Positions 44,035 to 54,044 are shown, counted from the first letter of the stretch. The stretch is DNA of 64,000 nt from Microcella sp. (GCF_019739195.1 NZ_JAHHDS010000003.1:1922001-1986000); one strand, 5' to 3'. Numbers and translations are program-made. The notes: a model not told the origin generated them from the letters alone.

Positions 44035-45021
44035 ATGTCCACCAAGTACAGCAAGTCGGCGGCGTTCGCCGCCACGCTCGCTGCAGCCGCGCTGTTCCTC
44101 AGCGCCTGCGCGGGCACGACCGAGACCGACGAGCCCGCTGAGGGTGGCGAGGCGCTGAGCGGCGCCGTCGTCATCGACGGCTCGTCGACGGTTGCTCCGA
44201 ACACCGAGGTTGCCGCCGAGCTGTTCCAAGAGGTCCAGCCCGACGTGCAGGTCTCCGTGGGTGTCTCCGGCACCGGCGGTGGTTTCGAGAAGTTCTGCAA
44301 CGGCGAGACCGACATCTCCGAGGCCTCGCGCCGCATCGCCGACGACGAGATCGCAGCCTGTGAGGCGAACGGCATCGAGTTCGTCGAGCTCGGCGTTGCG
44401 AACGACGGCCTCGCGGTCGTCGTCAACCCTGAGAACGACTTCGTCGACTGCCTCACCGTTGACGAGATCTCGTCGATGTGGCGTCCCGAGGCTCCGGTGA
44501 CCAACTGGGCCGACGTGCGCGCGGGCTTCCCCGACCTCGAGATCACGCTCTATGGCCCCGGCACCGACTCGGGCACGTTCGACTTCTTCACCGACGAGAT
44601 CAACGGTGACAGCGGCGCCATCAACCCGGCCTACAACGACATCGGAGAAGACGACAACGCTGCAGTGCTCGGTGTTGCCGGCGCCCCGGGCAACTCGGCC
44701 TTCATTCCGCTCTCGTTCGTCGAGGCCGCGGGCGACCAGGTTCGTGCCATCGCGATCGAGAACGAGGCCGGCGAGTGCGTCGAGCCCTCGCTCGACACCG
44801 TGCTGACGGGCGAGTACAACCCGCTCGGACGCCAGCTGTTCGTGTACCCCTCGGCCGAGGCGCTGACGAAGCCGCAGGTGCTCGCGTTCCTCGAGTTCTA
44901 CATCACCAACCAGGCGACCATCGCCGAGACCGCGGGTTTCATTCCGCTGAACGACGACCAGGAAGCAGAGGCCCTCGCGGCTCTGCAGTCGCTGGTCGGC
45001 TATGGGCTTGCCCGGGTTTGA
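44035..45021 (+). CDS. pstS: Phosphate ABC transporter substrate-binding lipoprotein, 3' end altered by IS
   Basis: A 328-residue lipoprotein (lipobox LSAC) of the PstS family with the phosphate-binding motif IDGSSTVAPNTEV, SVGVSGTGGGFEKFCNGETDISEASR and LYGPGTDSGTFDFF. The original protein ended ...LQSLVG followed by TAA; the IS3-family element at 45003 splits that stop codon, changes it to TAT and adds YGLARV before a TGA inside the element. The added six residues are unlikely to harm the fold. pstC now starts 1255 bp downstream, behind the insertion. Confidence 0.95.
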   Translation: MSTKYSKSAAFAATLAAAALFLSACAGTTETDEPAEGGEALSGAVVIDGSSTVAPNTEVAAELFQEVQPDVQVSVGVSGTGGGFEKFCNGETDISEASRRIADDEIAACEANGIEFVELGVANDGLAVVVNPENDFVDCLTVDEISSMWRPEAPVTNWADVRAGFPDLEITLYGPGTDSGTFDFFTDEINGDSGAINPAYNDIGEDDNAAVLGVAGAPGNSAFIPLSFVEAAGDQVRAIAIENEAGECVEPSLDTVLTGEYNPLGRQLFVYPSAEALTKPQVLAFLEFYITNQATIAETAGFIPLNDDQEAEALAALQSLVGYGLARV

Positions 45022-45065
45022 CGGACATCGTGACAGCGACCTATTGGTCGCGGGAAGGTGTTCTC

Positions 45066-45347
45066 ATGGCTCGGGAGTTTTCGCAGGAGTTCAAGGATCA
45101 AGTCGTCGAGCTCTACCGGCGCGGTCGAACGTTCAAGGACCTCGCGAGGGAGTTCGACCTGTCGGCCACGACCATCTCGAACTGGGTGAGAGTGGCCGAC
45201 AAGAAATCTGCGCAGCCGCCACCCGGGGAGCCGCCGGAATCGGATAAGGCCAAAGTTGCCCGGCTCGAGCGGGAGCTCGCAGAACGCAATGAGGAGTTAG
45301 AGGTTCTGGGAAAAGCATTGGCCTTCTTCGCCAGGCGACACCGATAG
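45066..45347 (+). CDS. IS3-family transposase OrfA
   Basis: A 93-residue protein with the OrfA helix-turn-helix (EFKDQVVELYRRGRTFKDLAREFDLSATTISNWVR) and a C-terminal leucine-zipper-like coiled coil (VARLERELAERNEELEVLGKAL). A slippery heptamer G-GGA-AAA (45308-45314) followed by a CCGATAG/CTATCGG hairpin (45341-45358) should make part of the ribosomes shift -1 and produce the OrfAB transposase. Confidence 0.95.
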   Translation: MAREFSQEFKDQVVELYRRGRTFKDLAREFDLSATTISNWVRVADKKSAQPPPGEPPESDKAKVARLERELAERNEELEVLGKALAFFARRHR

Positions 45348-45403
45348 AGATCTATCGGTGGATCGCGGCGGAGAAGGCAAGAGCTCCTTCTCGACGCGTC
45401 ACG

Positions 45404-46201
45404 ATGCTGTGTCGCGTGCTCGGGGTCTCCCGTTCGGGCTACTACGACTGGATCTCTCGCGGCCCGAGTCGGCATGATCTCGAGGATGCCGCCGCGCTGG
45501 AGAAGATCGAGGCGATTCACGCCGACTTTCCCTATTACGGAGCTCCGCGCATGCATCAAGCTTTGCTGTTGCAGGGGATGCGGATCGGCCGGCATCGGGT
45601 GGCGAGATTGCTCCGTGAGAACGGCCTGCACGCGCGTCGCGGGCGCATCGGAACCCGCAAACGCTCTGTTCCAACGGTGAGACGGGTCGAGATCATCGAC
45701 GTCGTGCAACGCCACTTCGTTGCCGCAGCAGCGAACCGGTTGTGGTTCACCGACCTCACGATGATTCGCACCGGGGAAGGGTGGCTGCACGCCGCCGTCG
45801 TGCTCGATGCGTTCAATCGGGAAGTGATCTCTTGGGCCACGGATTCGAAGGAGGCTCCCGGGACGGTCATGACCGCCTTGCGAGAGGCAATCAAGATCCG
45901 CCAACCATCGCCGGGATGCGTCATCCACTCGGACCGCGGATACCAGTTCACATCCCACGACTGGATCAACCTCGCTGCTGAACACTCGATGACAGTCTCG
46001 ATCGGGGAGCGAAAGGATCCACGCGACAACGCCGTGATGGAATCCTGGTTCGCTTCAATGAAGAACGAAGAGCTCTATCCCGTCGGGCAGCCCGCTACGC
46101 GGGCCAATGCGAGGGCGAGGCTATTCGGCTATATCTGGTCCTACAACAACCACAGGTTGCATTCCAGCCTTGGTTACAAGTCGCCGATTCACTACAACTG
46201 A
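45404..46201 (+). CDS. IS3-family transposase OrfB (integrase catalytic part)
   Basis: A 265-residue frame from the first ATG; the same frame is open upstream to the slippery site near 45311 (TPIEIYRWIAAEKARAP), so the functional product is OrfAB. The HTH_21 segment is VSRSGYYDWISRGP. The DDE residues are Asp in WFTDLTMI, Asp in HSDRGYQFTS and Glu in NAVMESWFASMKNEE, with 35 residues between the last two, the DD(35)E spacing of this family. No frame damage is seen. Confidence 0.95.
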   Translation: MLCRVLGVSRSGYYDWISRGPSRHDLEDAAALEKIEAIHADFPYYGAPRMHQALLLQGMRIGRHRVARLLRENGLHARRGRIGTRKRSVPTVRRVEIIDVVQRHFVAAAANRLWFTDLTMIRTGEGWLHAAVVLDAFNREVISWATDSKEAPGTVMTALREAIKIRQPSPGCVIHSDRGYQFTSHDWINLAAEHSMTVSIGERKDPRDNAVMESWFASMKNEELYPVGQPATRANARARLFGYIWSYNNHRLHSSLGYKSPIHYN

Positions 46202-46275
46202 AGCTGCAAACGGCAACCGTCCGTCAAACCCGGGCAAGCCCACTAACCACCACCTCGAGATAAGGCAGTCCAGGA

Positions 46276-47238
46276 ATGGCCACGTCCACGATCATCAGCC
46301 CGACTGATGCACCGTTCTCGCTCGAACTGAAGCGGAACCGCATCGGCGAGAAGGTGATCGTGGCGTGGCTGTTCCTGGCTGCCGCTCTGGCGGTGCTGAT
46401 CACGATCGGCATCGTCTTCTCGCTCATCCTGCCGACGATCGAGTTCTTCCGTGAAGTCTCGATCTTCCAGTTCTTCTCGATGGAGCCGTGGGCGCCACTC
46501 TTCGCCGACCCGACCTACGGCGTCGTGCACATCGTTGCGGGCACCGCAGCGATCGTGCTCTACTCCTCGATCGTCTCGCTGCCGGCCGGGCTCGGTTCCG
46601 CCATCTACATGAGCGAATACGCGGGCCCCCGCATGCGCAAGATCCTGCAGCCGCTCCTCGAGATTCTTGAGGGTATTCCCACGGTCGTCTACGGCATCTT
46701 CGCCCTCTTCTTCGTGGGCCCCCTGCTGAAAGACAATTGGCCCACCTGGCTGCCCGGCAAGCTCGGTGAAGAACCCGGCTTCCAATTCGTGCTTGCCGCT
46801 GGCCTCGTTCTGGGTGTCATGATCATTCCCACGGTCGCGTCGGTCGCCTACGATTCGATGAACGCGGTGCCCCGCGCCCTGCGCGAAGCGGCCTATGGTC
46901 TCGGCAGCACCCGCATGCAGGTCGCCACCCGGGTGATCGTGCCGAGCGCGCTCTCGGGCATCATCGCCTCGTTCGTGCTCGGCCTCTCTCGAGCCGTTGG
47001 CGAGACCATCGTCGTGCTCATGGCGGCGGGTGCCATCGCCAACATCACCCTGTGGCCCAATGACCCCATCCTCACCATGACTGCGTTCATCGGCCGCACG
47101 GCGACCGGCGACATCTCGACCGGTACGACGGCGTACTACACGGTCTTCGCGGTCGGCACCCTGCTCTTCCTCACCACCCTGACGGTCAACATGATCGCGA
47201 TCGCGCTCGTGCGCCGGTTCCGAGAGGTCTACGAATGA
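46276..47238 (+). CDS. pstC: Phosphate ABC transporter permease PstC (first system)
   Basis: A 320-residue permease with six to seven helices, the PstC-typical extracytoplasmic loop after helix 1 and the coupling segment [44 protein letters not shown] is conserved. It was originally about 15 bp behind the pstS stop region and is now separated from it by the IS, so its expression depends on read-through or a promoter in the IS end. ATGA overlap with pstA. Confidence 0.95.
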   Translation: MATSTIISPTDAPFSLELKRNRIGEKVIVAWLFLAAALAVLITIGIVFSLILPTIEFFREVSIFQFFSMEPWAPLFADPTYGVVHIVAGTAAIVLYSSIVSLPAGLGSAIYMSEYAGPRMRKILQPLLEILEGIPTVVYGIFALFFVGPLLKDNWPTWLPGKLGEEPGFQFVLAAGLVLGVMIIPTVASVAYDSMNAVPRALREAAYGLGSTRMQVATRVIVPSALSGIIASFVLGLSRAVGETIVVLMAAGAIANITLWPNDPILTMTAFIGRTATGDISTGTTAYYTVFAVGTLLFLTTLTVNMIAIALVRRFREVYE

Positions 47239-48158
47239 GCAAGTCTTCCGGTCGCACCCGAGTGGCCGTCAAGGCGGCATCGAGTTCGACGATTCGACTC
47301 GATCGCGTCGGTGTCGACATCAAGGGCGAGCTCTTCAGGGCAGTTCTGCTCTTCTCGATCTTGCTGGGTGTCGTCATGCTCGCGACGCTGCTCATCTTCG
47401 TCGCTATCCGCGGTTCCGACCGACTCGACCTCAATCTCTTCACGCAGCTCCCGTCGTCGATCGACGTGGGTACATCGGGCTTCCTGCCGGCCATCGTGGG
47501 CACGACCTACGTCATGCTCGGCACGCTCGTGACGATCGTTCCGCTCGGCGTCAGTGCGGCGATCTACCTCGAGGAGTACGCGAACCGCGACCGCTGGTAC
47601 AACCGCATCATCGAGGTCAACATCCAGAACCTGGCCGCCGTACCGTCGATCGTGTTCGGCATTCTCGGCCTCGCCTTCATCGTGCGCGGCCCGCTCAACC
47701 TCGGCTTCGTCGCCTTCGCGGGCTCGCTCACCCTCGCCATGATGGTGCTGCCGACCGTGATCATCGCCTCGCGCGAGGCCATTCGCGGAGTGCCCCCGAC
47801 GCTGCGCGACGCCTCGATGGGCCTCGGCGCGACCAAGTGGCAGACGACGTGGCGCCAAGTGCTGCCGCTCTCGATTCCCGGCATCGTTACGGGCACGATC
47901 CTGGCCATGTCGCGCGCCATCGGCGAGACCGCTCCGCTGCTGCTCGTTGGCGCGACCACCTTCGTGCGATTCCTGCCCGAGAGCGCCTTCGAGGGCGCCT
48001 ACAGTGCGATCCCTGTGCAGATCTACCAGTGGGCCGTGCGGCCCCAAGACGAGTTCCGGGTTCTCGCCGCTGCCGGCGCACTCGTGCTCGTTGCCCTGCT
48101 GCTCGTCATGAACTCGTTCGCCATCTGGCTGCGTGCGCGCTCGCGCAAAGAGTTCTAG
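47235..48158 (+). CDS. pstA: Phosphate ABC transporter permease PstA (first system)
   Basis: A 307-residue permease with the PstA core ([46 protein letters not shown]) and coupling segment [44 protein letters not shown]. Lys/Arg-rich N-terminus on the inside. Starts in an ATGA overlap with pstC. Confidence 0.95.
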   Translation: MSKSSGRTRVAVKAASSSTIRLDRVGVDIKGELFRAVLLFSILLGVVMLATLLIFVAIRGSDRLDLNLFTQLPSSIDVGTSGFLPAIVGTTYVMLGTLVTIVPLGVSAAIYLEEYANRDRWYNRIIEVNIQNLAAVPSIVFGILGLAFIVRGPLNLGFVAFAGSLTLAMMVLPTVIIASREAIRGVPPTLRDASMGLGATKWQTTWRQVLPLSIPGIVTGTILAMSRAIGETAPLLLVGATTFVRFLPESAFEGAYSAIPVQIYQWAVRPQDEFRVLAAAGALVLVALLLVMNSFAIWLRARSRKEF

Positions 48159-48196
48159 ACCCGATTCCGACCTCCATCCTGAGAGAGCTGAAGCTG

Positions 48197-49021
48197 ATGA
48201 CCGACGTCGCCCCCCAGACCCGCCCCGAGTCGTGGCCGCACCGTACGGTGTTCACGATCAATGATCTGAACGTGTACTACGGCGGGTTCCACGCCGTGAC
48301 CGGGGTCGACCTCGCGTTCGGCATGAACGAGATCACCGCTCTGATCGGCCCCTCGGGCTGCGGCAAGTCAACCGTGCTGCGGTCGCTCAACCGCATGAAC
48401 GATCTGATTCCGACCGCTCGCGTCGAGGGACGCGTCGAGTACCACGGCATCGACATCTACGGCCCGAAGATCGACCCGATCGAGGTGCGCCGCCGCATTG
48501 GCATGGTGTTTCAAAAGCCCAACCCGTTTCCGAAGTCGATCTACGACAACATCGCCTACGGTCCTCGCGTGACAGGCATGGCGGTCGACGACATGGACGA
48601 GCTCGTCGAGAGCACACTGCGCCGTGCGGCGCTCTGGGACGAAGTGAAAGACAAGCTCAAGCAGAACGCCTACGGGCTCTCGGGCGGTCAGCAGCAGCGG
48701 CTCTGCATCGCCCGGGCGATTGCGACCGACCCCGATGTGATCTTGATGGACGAGCCGTGCTCTGCCCTCGACCCGATCGCCACGGGGCGCATCGAAGACC
48801 TCATGCATGAGCTGCGCGACACCTACTCGATCGTCATCGTGACGCACAACATGCAGCAGGCCGCGCGCGTCTCCGACCGCACGGCTTTCTTCAGCGTGCA
48901 GCAGAAAGACGACAACAGCGACCGCACGGGTGTGCTCGTCGAGTTCGGTGAGACGACTCAGATCTTCGAGCAGCCGAAAGACGAGCGCACCGAGGGCTAT
49001 ATCTCCGGCCGCTTCGGGTAG
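48197..49021 (+). CDS. pstB: Phosphate ABC transporter ATP-binding protein PstB (first system)
   Basis: A 274-residue ATPase with Walker [10 protein letters not shown], the PstB-typical Q-loop [18 protein letters not shown], signature LSGGQQQR, Walker [21 protein letters not shown] and [18 protein letters not shown]. The insert [10 protein letters not shown] before the C-terminal part is longer than in the second PstB. Its stop is 12 bp from that of the convergent pstB copy; no terminator hairpin lies between them. Confidence 0.96.
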   Translation: MTDVAPQTRPESWPHRTVFTINDLNVYYGGFHAVTGVDLAFGMNEITALIGPSGCGKSTVLRSLNRMNDLIPTARVEGRVEYHGIDIYGPKIDPIEVRRRIGMVFQKPNPFPKSIYDNIAYGPRVTGMAVDDMDELVESTLRRAALWDEVKDKLKQNAYGLSGGQQQRLCIARAIATDPDVILMDEPCSALDPIATGRIEDLMHELRDTYSIVIVTHNMQQAARVSDRTAFFSVQQKDDNSDRTGVLVEFGETTQIFEQPKDERTEGYISGRFG

Positions 49022-49033
49022 GGCTCGGTCGAC

Positions 49034-49813
49034 CTAGCCGAACTTGCCGGAGACGTAGTCTTCGGTCGCCTGAACGCTCGGGTTCGAGAAGATCGTCGCC
49101 GTTTCGTCGTACTCGATGAGCTTGCCGGGGAGCCCGGTGCCCGCGATCGTGAAGAAGGCGGTCTTGTCAGATACCCGACTCGCCTGCTGCATGTTGTGCG
49201 TGACGATGACGATCGTGTACTCGTCTTTGAGCTCTTCGATGAGGTCTTCGATGGCGAGCGTCGAGATGGGGTCGAGGGCCGAGCACGGTTCGTCCATGAG
49301 CAGTACATCGGGCGACACTGCGATGGCACGGGCGATGCAGAGCCGCTGCTGCTGACCGCCCGAGAGGCTCGCGCCCGGTCGGTCGAGGCGGTCTTTCACC
49401 TCGTTCCAGAGGTTCGCACCCTTCAGCGACTGCTCGACAAGGTCGTCGGCGTCGTGCTTCGAGATGCGCCGGTTGTTGAGCTTCACCCCGGCGATGACGT
49501 TGTCGCGAATCGACATGGTCGGGAAGGGGTTCGGGCGCTGGAACACCATGCCCACCTGCCGACGCACAAGCACGGGGTCGACGCCCGGTGCGTAGAGGTT
49601 GTCGCCGTCGATGAGCACCTCGCCTTCGACGCGGGCGCCCGGAATCACTTCGTGCATGCGGTTGAGGGTGCGCAAGAACGTCGACTTGCCGCAGCCCGAG
49701 GGGCCGATGAAGGCCGTGACGCTGCGCGGCTCGATCGTGAGGCTGACGCCTTCCACGGCGAGGAAGCTGCCGTAGTAGACGTTGAGATCGGTGACTTCGA
49801 TGCGTTTCGACAA
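49034..49813 (-). CDS. pstB: Phosphate ABC transporter ATP-binding protein PstB (second system)
   Basis: A 259-residue PstB with Walker [11 protein letters not shown]-loop [19 protein letters not shown], signature LSGGQQQR, Walker [21 protein letters not shown]. Sequence differs widely from the first PstB (for example in the segment after Walker A), so the two systems are not recent duplicates. Last gene of the minus-strand pst operon. Confidence 0.96.
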   Translation of the reverse strand: MSKRIEVTDLNVYYGSFLAVEGVSLTIEPRSVTAFIGPSGCGKSTFLRTLNRMHEVIPGARVEGEVLIDGDNLYAPGVDPVLVRRQVGMVFQRPNPFPTMSIRDNVIAGVKLNNRRISKHDADDLVEQSLKGANLWNEVKDRLDRPGASLSGGQQQRLCIARAIAVSPDVLLMDEPCSALDPISTLAIEDLIEELKDEYTIVIVTHNMQQASRVSDKTAFFTIAGTGLPGKLIEYDETATIFSNPSVQATEDYVSGKFG

Positions 49814-49843
49814 AGCAGAGGGCTCCTGGCTCGAGGCGTCGGA

Positions 49844-50929
49844 CTATCGGCGCGTGCGCGGCGTGAAGTAGCGGGTGATGAGGCGGGCGATGAGGTTGAG
49901 TGCCATGACGATGAGAATGAGAGTCAGGGCGCCGGTCCAGGCGCGTTCGAGATAGAACTCGACTTGCGAGCCGGGGTTCGCGTACTGGGTGTACACGAAG
50001 ACCGGCAGACTCTGCATGCGCTCACTGAACGGGTTGTAGTTCATGCTCGAGGTGAACCCGGCCACGATGAGCAGCGGTGCCGTCTCGCCGATGACACGGG
50101 CGATCGCGAGCGTGATGCCGGTGACGATGCCCGCACCGGCGGTGGGCAGCACGACCTTCGCGACGGTGCGCCACTTCGGCACGCCGAGCGCATACGAGGC
50201 CTCGCGCAGCTCGTCGGGCACCAGCTTGAGCATCTCTTCGCTCGATCGCACGACCACGGGAATCATGAGCACCGCGAGCGCGACCGAGCCCGCGAAGCCC
50301 ATGCGCACGCCCTCGCCGAAGATGAGGGCGAAGAGCGCATAGGCGAAGAGCCCCGCCACAATGGAGGGAATCCCGGTCATGACGTCGACGAAGAAGGTGA
50401 TGGCCCGCTTAAGCGGGCCTCGCCCGTACTCGACGAGGTAGATCGCGGCGAACAGACCGACCGGCACCGAGATGATCGTCGCGAGGGCCGTGATCTGCAG
50501 CGTGCCGACGATCGCATGCAGTGCACCGCCGCCCTCGCCGATGACGCTGCGCATCGAATGCGTGAAGAAGGTGAGGTCGAAGCGTGCCGCGCCGTTGACG
50601 ACCACCGTGTAGAGCAGCGAGATCAGAGGCAGCAGAGCGATGACGAAGGCCGTGATGACGAGCGAGGTGACGAGCCGGTCGGTGGCGGCACGACGGCCCT
50701 CCGCGGCGCTCGAGATGACCGTGATGAGCACGTCGTAGAGCACGACGCCGACGAGCACGGCCAGCACGATCGGAAACTCGGGAAGCACCCCGGCCGCTGC
50801 GAGCAGTGCGATGATGCTGATCCCGGCCGCGAGCGAGGCCCCGAACAGGGTCGGCGCGAACCACCGAGGCAGACGCCCTGACGTGTAACTGTTGGCCTGC
50901 ATGCGTGTGTTCGTCGTCGTGGAGGTCAT
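49844..50929 (-). CDS. pstA: Phosphate ABC transporter permease PstA (second system)
   Basis: A 361-residue permease, longer than the first PstA because of extra N-terminal helices (TLFGASLAAGISIIALLAAAGVL; PIVLAVLVGVVLYDVLITV) before the conserved core. Core motifs: GTLQITALATIISVPVGLFAAIYLVEYG, DVMTGIPSIVAGLFAYALFALIFG, ELREASYALGVPKWRTVAKVVLPTAGAGI and [19 protein letters not shown] overlap with pstC. Confidence 0.94.
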   Translation of the reverse strand: MTSTTTNTRMQANSYTSGRLPRWFAPTLFGASLAAGISIIALLAAAGVLPEFPIVLAVLVGVVLYDVLITVISSAAEGRRAATDRLVTSLVITAFVIALLPLISLLYTVVVNGAARFDLTFFTHSMRSVIGEGGGALHAIVGTLQITALATIISVPVGLFAAIYLVEYGRGPLKRAITFFVDVMTGIPSIVAGLFAYALFALIFGEGVRMGFAGSVALAVLMIPVVVRSSEEMLKLVPDELREASYALGVPKWRTVAKVVLPTAGAGIVTGITLAIARVIGETAPLLIVAGFTSSMNYNPFSERMQSLPVFVYTQYANPGSQVEFYLERAWTGALTLILIVMALNLIARLITRYFTPRTRR

Positions 50930-51891
50930 CGTGACTCCAGCGATCGCTCATGGCGGTTGACGACCGCGCGGGCGATCGAGTTCACCACCAGGGTGATGAC
51001 GAAGAGGATGAGGCCGGTGGCGATGAGGGCATTGACCTGAAGGCCGGCCGATTCGGGAAAGTTCAGGGCGATGTTGGCGGCGATCGTCGACGGGTTCTCG
51101 GGAGTCAGAATGGCGAGGCTGATGATTGCGGAGGGCGAGAGCACCATGGCGACCGCCATGGTCTCACCGAGCGCACGGCCGAGACCGAGCATCGAGGCCG
51201 ACACGATGCCCGAACGAGCGTAGGGGAAGACCGTCATGCGGATCATCTCCCAGCGGGTCGCGCCGAGCGCATAGGCCGCTTCTTCATGCAGCACCGGAGT
51301 CTGCACGAAAACCTCGCGGCACAGCGCAGTGATGATCGGCAGCACCATCACGGCGAGCACGATGGCCACCGTCAGCACCGTGCGCCCGGTGCCCGAGGCC
51401 GGCGGAGCGAAGAGGGGGAACCAACCCACGTTCTCGGTCAGCCACTGGTAGAACGGCACCGCGGCAGGGGCGAGCACGGTGATACCCCAGAGCCCGTAGA
51501 CGACGCTCGGCACCGCAGCGAGCAGGTCGATGATGTAGCCGAGCGGTTGGGCCAGTCGCCGCGGGGCGTAGTGGGAGATGAACAGCGCGATGCCGATGGC
51601 GATCGGGATCGCGATGACGAGGGCGATCGCGGCAGCCCACACCGTGCCGAAGGCGAGCGGGGCTACGTAGTGCCAGAAGCTCTCGGGCTCGCCGCGCAGG
51701 TCGGCGGGGTCGGCGAGCAGCGCGGGCAGCGACTGCGCGACGAGGAAGATGGCGACGGCGGCGAGCGCGACGAGAATCGTGACCCCTGCGCCGAGGGCGA
51801 GGCGGCGGAAGATGACGTCGCCCAAACGGGCCTGGATGCCTGAGCGCCCGCTCGCCGCATCACTCACGGTCGGCGTCGTCGCCCCGGTCAC
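50926..51891 (-). CDS. pstC: Phosphate ABC transporter permease PstC (second system)
   Basis: A 321-residue permease with the PstC core (FGTVWAAAIALVIAIPIAIGIALFISHYAPRR, DLLAAVPSVVYGLWGITVLAP) and coupling segment LHEEAAYALGATRWEMIRMTVFPYARSGIVSAS, LGRALGETMAVAMVL. Overlaps pstS upstream by 4 bp and pstA downstream by 4 bp. Confidence 0.95.
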   Translation of the reverse strand: MTGATTPTVSDAASGRSGIQARLGDVIFRRLALGAGVTILVALAAVAIFLVAQSLPALLADPADLRGEPESFWHYVAPLAFGTVWAAAIALVIAIPIAIGIALFISHYAPRRLAQPLGYIIDLLAAVPSVVYGLWGITVLAPAAVPFYQWLTENVGWFPLFAPPASGTGRTVLTVAIVLAVMVLPIITALCREVFVQTPVLHEEAAYALGATRWEMIRMTVFPYARSGIVSASMLGLGRALGETMAVAMVLSPSAIISLAILTPENPSTIAANIALNFPESAGLQVNALIATGLILFVITLVVNSIARAVVNRHERSLESR

Positions 51892-52964
51892 CGGATGCTC
51901 GCAATCGCCGCGAGCACGCGCACCGCGAGGTCGTCGCTGATCGGCGCGGAGCCGGCGAACTCAGCTGACACGGCCTGCCCTTCGTCGCTCGCCACGAACT
52001 CGAGATACCCCCGCACGAGGGCCGCGATCTCGGGGTCGCGATACTGCTGGCACGCGATGACATAGCTGACCAGCACGAGGGGGTACGTGCCAGGCTCGGT
52101 CGTCGTGCGGTCGATGTCGAGCGCCAGGTCGCCGTCGGCGCGGCCCTCTTCGAGCGGCGAGACGGCGACGACCGCGGCGGCGGCCTCGGGCGTGAAGTCG
52201 ACGAACTCATCGCCGACCTTGAGCGCAGCGATACCGAGGTCGCCAGCACGGCTGGCATCGGCATACCCGATGGTGTTGAGCCCATTCGTCACGGCATTGA
52301 CGACGCCCGAGTTGCCCTGCGCCGACTCGCCGCCGAAGGGCCACGAGTCGGCCGCCTCGGCACCCCAGGCATCGGGAGCGGCTTGCGCCAGGTAGTCGGT
52401 GAAGTTCTTCGTCGTGCCCGAGGCATCAGAGCGATGCACTGCGGTGATGGTCGCGGCAGGCAGGCGAGCATCCGGGTTCAGAGCCTCGATCGCCGGGTCG
52501 TTCCAGCGCGTGATGTCACCTCGGAAGATGAGCGCCGTCGTCTCGGCGTCGAGCTGCAGCCGGTCGACGCCGTCGACGTTGAAGATGATCGCGAGTGGCG
52601 AGATATAGAGCGGCAGATCGATGCCCGTAGTGCCTTCGACGCACGATCCGAAGTCGCCGGCCAGTTCGTCGGCCGAGAGCGCCGAATCAGAGCCGGCGAA
52701 GTCGACGCCGCCGGCGAGGAAGGCCTCGCGGCCGGCACCTGAGCCGGAGGGCTCGTAGTTGATCGTGAGGCCGCCATTGGCGTTCTGAATGGTAGCGATC
52801 CAGGCCTCTTGTGCGGCGCTCTGCGCCGACGATCCAGCGCCGTCGATCGTGCCGATCAGGCTGCCCGGCAGCACTTCACGGCCGATCTCATTGGCGGCGC
52901 ACCCGGAGGCGACGAGCGCGACCAGGGCGGCGAGAGCGCCGAAAGCGAGTCGCGGAGCGAGCAC
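51888..52964 (-). CDS. pstS: Phosphate ABC transporter substrate-binding lipoprotein PstS (second system)
   Basis: A 358-residue lipoprotein (lipobox VASGC, Cys about residue 22) with phosphate-binding segments IDGAGSSAQSAAQEAWI, YEPSGSGAGREAFLAGGVDFAGSDSALS and RSDASGTTKNFTDYL. This is the mycobacterial-type PstS, a different subfamily from the first PstS of the window. GTG 52964 has AAAGGA upstream. A PHO-box-like repeat lies 81 bp before it. Confidence 0.95.
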   Translation of the reverse strand: MLAPRLAFGALAALVALVASGCAANEIGREVLPGSLIGTIDGAGSSAQSAAQEAWIATIQNANGGLTINYEPSGSGAGREAFLAGGVDFAGSDSALSADELAGDFGSCVEGTTGIDLPLYISPLAIIFNVDGVDRLQLDAETTALIFRGDITRWNDPAIEALNPDARLPAATITAVHRSDASGTTKNFTDYLAQAAPDAWGAEAADSWPFGGESAQGNSGVVNAVTNGLNTIGYADASRAGDLGIAALKVGDEFVDFTPEAAAAVVAVSPLEEGRADGDLALDIDRTTTEPGTYPLVLVSYVIACQQYRDPEIAALVRGYLEFVASDEGQAVSAEFAGSAPISDDLAVRVLAAIASIR

Positions 52965-53044
52965 CCGGGTCCTTTCGATGGAGGTCGATCAGCACGACGG
53001 CGTGACGCATCGGCGTCGCCACGAAGTCAAGCACATTCGCGGCC

Positions 53045-53066
53045 CAAAGGTTAACAGCCGGTAAAT
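53045..53066 (-). promoter_or_regulatory. PHO box upstream of the second pstS
   Basis: Read on the minus strand: (A)TTTACCGGCT then GTTAACCTTTG, an 11-bp direct repeat of the GTTnACC type in gene orientation. The first unit is degenerate. The remaining gap 52965-53044 shows no other motif. Confidence 0.6.
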
Positions 53067-53081
53067 GCGACGGCGGCTCGT

Positions 53082-54044
53082 TCAGTCGATCGCGGGGGAG
53101 TGCGTCTCGACGGCGACGAGGCGGGGCGGCTCGGTCTCCCGGGCGAAGTGCATGATGGTGTACTCACCGGTCGACAGCGCCGCGCTGCGGCGCAACTCCG
53201 ACGATATCGCCGAGCCGGCAAGGTCGGCCGCGGCGGCGATGATCTGCGGAATCACCGGGCCGTGGCTGCACATCACCGTCGTCTTGCCACGACCGACGCG
53301 CTTCGCCACCTGACGGCGCACGCGCTCGCTGTCGCCCGAGTAGGCATCTTGGCTGATGCTGCGAGCCTCGACAACCGGCACGCCGGTCGCTTCTGCTGTG
53401 GGGGCGATCGTGGCGACGCAGCGGGCGGCCGGGCTCGTCACGAGCACCTCCGGCCCGAAGGCGGCGATGCCGCCCGCGACCGACGCCGACTGCTCGAGCC
53501 CGAGGTGCAGCAGCGGTCGGGTGTGATCGGGGCCGTCCCACTGCTCGTGCGGCATGGCTTTGCCGTGCCGCAGCACGACGAGCGCGAAGGTGCGGGCATG
53601 ACCTGCCTCGACCTGGGCGGCGAAGCGCTCGACGACGTCGGCGTCGTGCTCGTAGGTCAGGCGCTTGGCCGCTTTGCTGAGGGCCACCCACTCGAGCGCC
53701 AGAATCTCGCCGTTGGCCTCGTAGCTGTGGCGCTCGGCCGCACCGGGGTCGACTTCGGCTGACCAGTAGTGCACGACCTTGTCGCGACCGTTGGGCAGCA
53801 GGTACTCGACGGTGCCGAGCGGAGCGCCGAGCACCACGTCGAAGCCTGTCTCTTCGGCGATCTCACGCACCGCGGTGTGCGGCAGGGTCTCGCCCGGGTC
53901 GACTTTGCCCTTGGGCAGCGAGACGTCTTTGTGCTGCGTGCGATGCACGAGCAGAATGCGCACCTTGCCGTCGACGAGCTTCCACACGACAGCACCCGCC
54001 GCGTACACGGTCGAGGAACGGGTCGCGGTGGATGCGGGCGTCAT
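53082..54044 (-). CDS. mutT1: NUDIX hydrolase with histidine-phosphatase domain (MutT1-like)
   Basis: A 320-residue two-domain protein. The N-terminal NUDIX box is [25 protein letters not shown] (split around [15 protein letters not shown]), about residues 45-70. The C-terminal histidine-phosphatase domain has the RHG motif in [11 protein letters not shown] and the second His in [12 protein letters not shown]. It matches mycobacterial MutT1, which hydrolyses 8-oxo-dGTP and diadenosine polyphosphates. Coupled to ppk by a 4-bp overlap, the same pairing as in mycobacteria. Confidence 0.93.
   Translation of the reverse strand: MTPASTATRSSTVYAAGAVVWKLVDGKVRILLVHRTQHKDVSLPKGKVDPGETLPHTAVREIAEETGFDVVLGAPLGTVEYLLPNGRDKVVHYWSAEVDPGAAERHSYEANGEILALEWVALSKAAKRLTYEHDADVVERFAAQVEAGHARTFALVVLRHGKAMPHEQWDGPDHTRPLLHLGLEQSASVAGGIAAFGPEVLVTSPAARCVATIAPTAEATGVPVVEARSISQDAYSGDSERVRRQVAKRVGRGKTTVMCSHGPVIPQIIAAAADLAGSAISSELRRSAALSTGEYTIMHFARETEPPRLVAVETHSPAID

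Larger units (their letters stand above)
45003..46242. mobile_element. IS3-family insertion sequence (1240 bp)
   Basis: The ends are perfect 24-bp inverted repeats: the left starts TGGGCTTGCCCGGGTTTGAC (45003-45026) and the right is its complement (46219-46242), with TG...CA termini. A 3-bp target duplication CTA flanks it (45000-45002 and 46243-46245). It contains orfA and orfB in the -1 frame relation typical of IS3 elements. Removing it restores ...GGC TAA ACC-like sequence and a continuous pstSCAB operon. Intact ends and frames suggest a recent insertion. Confidence 0.96.

Noticed and set aside
49021-49034. Bidirectional terminator between the convergent pstB genes
   Set aside because: Only 12 bp lie between the stops and they form no hairpin.
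49196-50881. Long plus-strand open frame opposite pstB-2/pstA-2
   Set aside because: Arg/Glu/His-rich composition without motifs; the minus strand carries clear Pst motifs.
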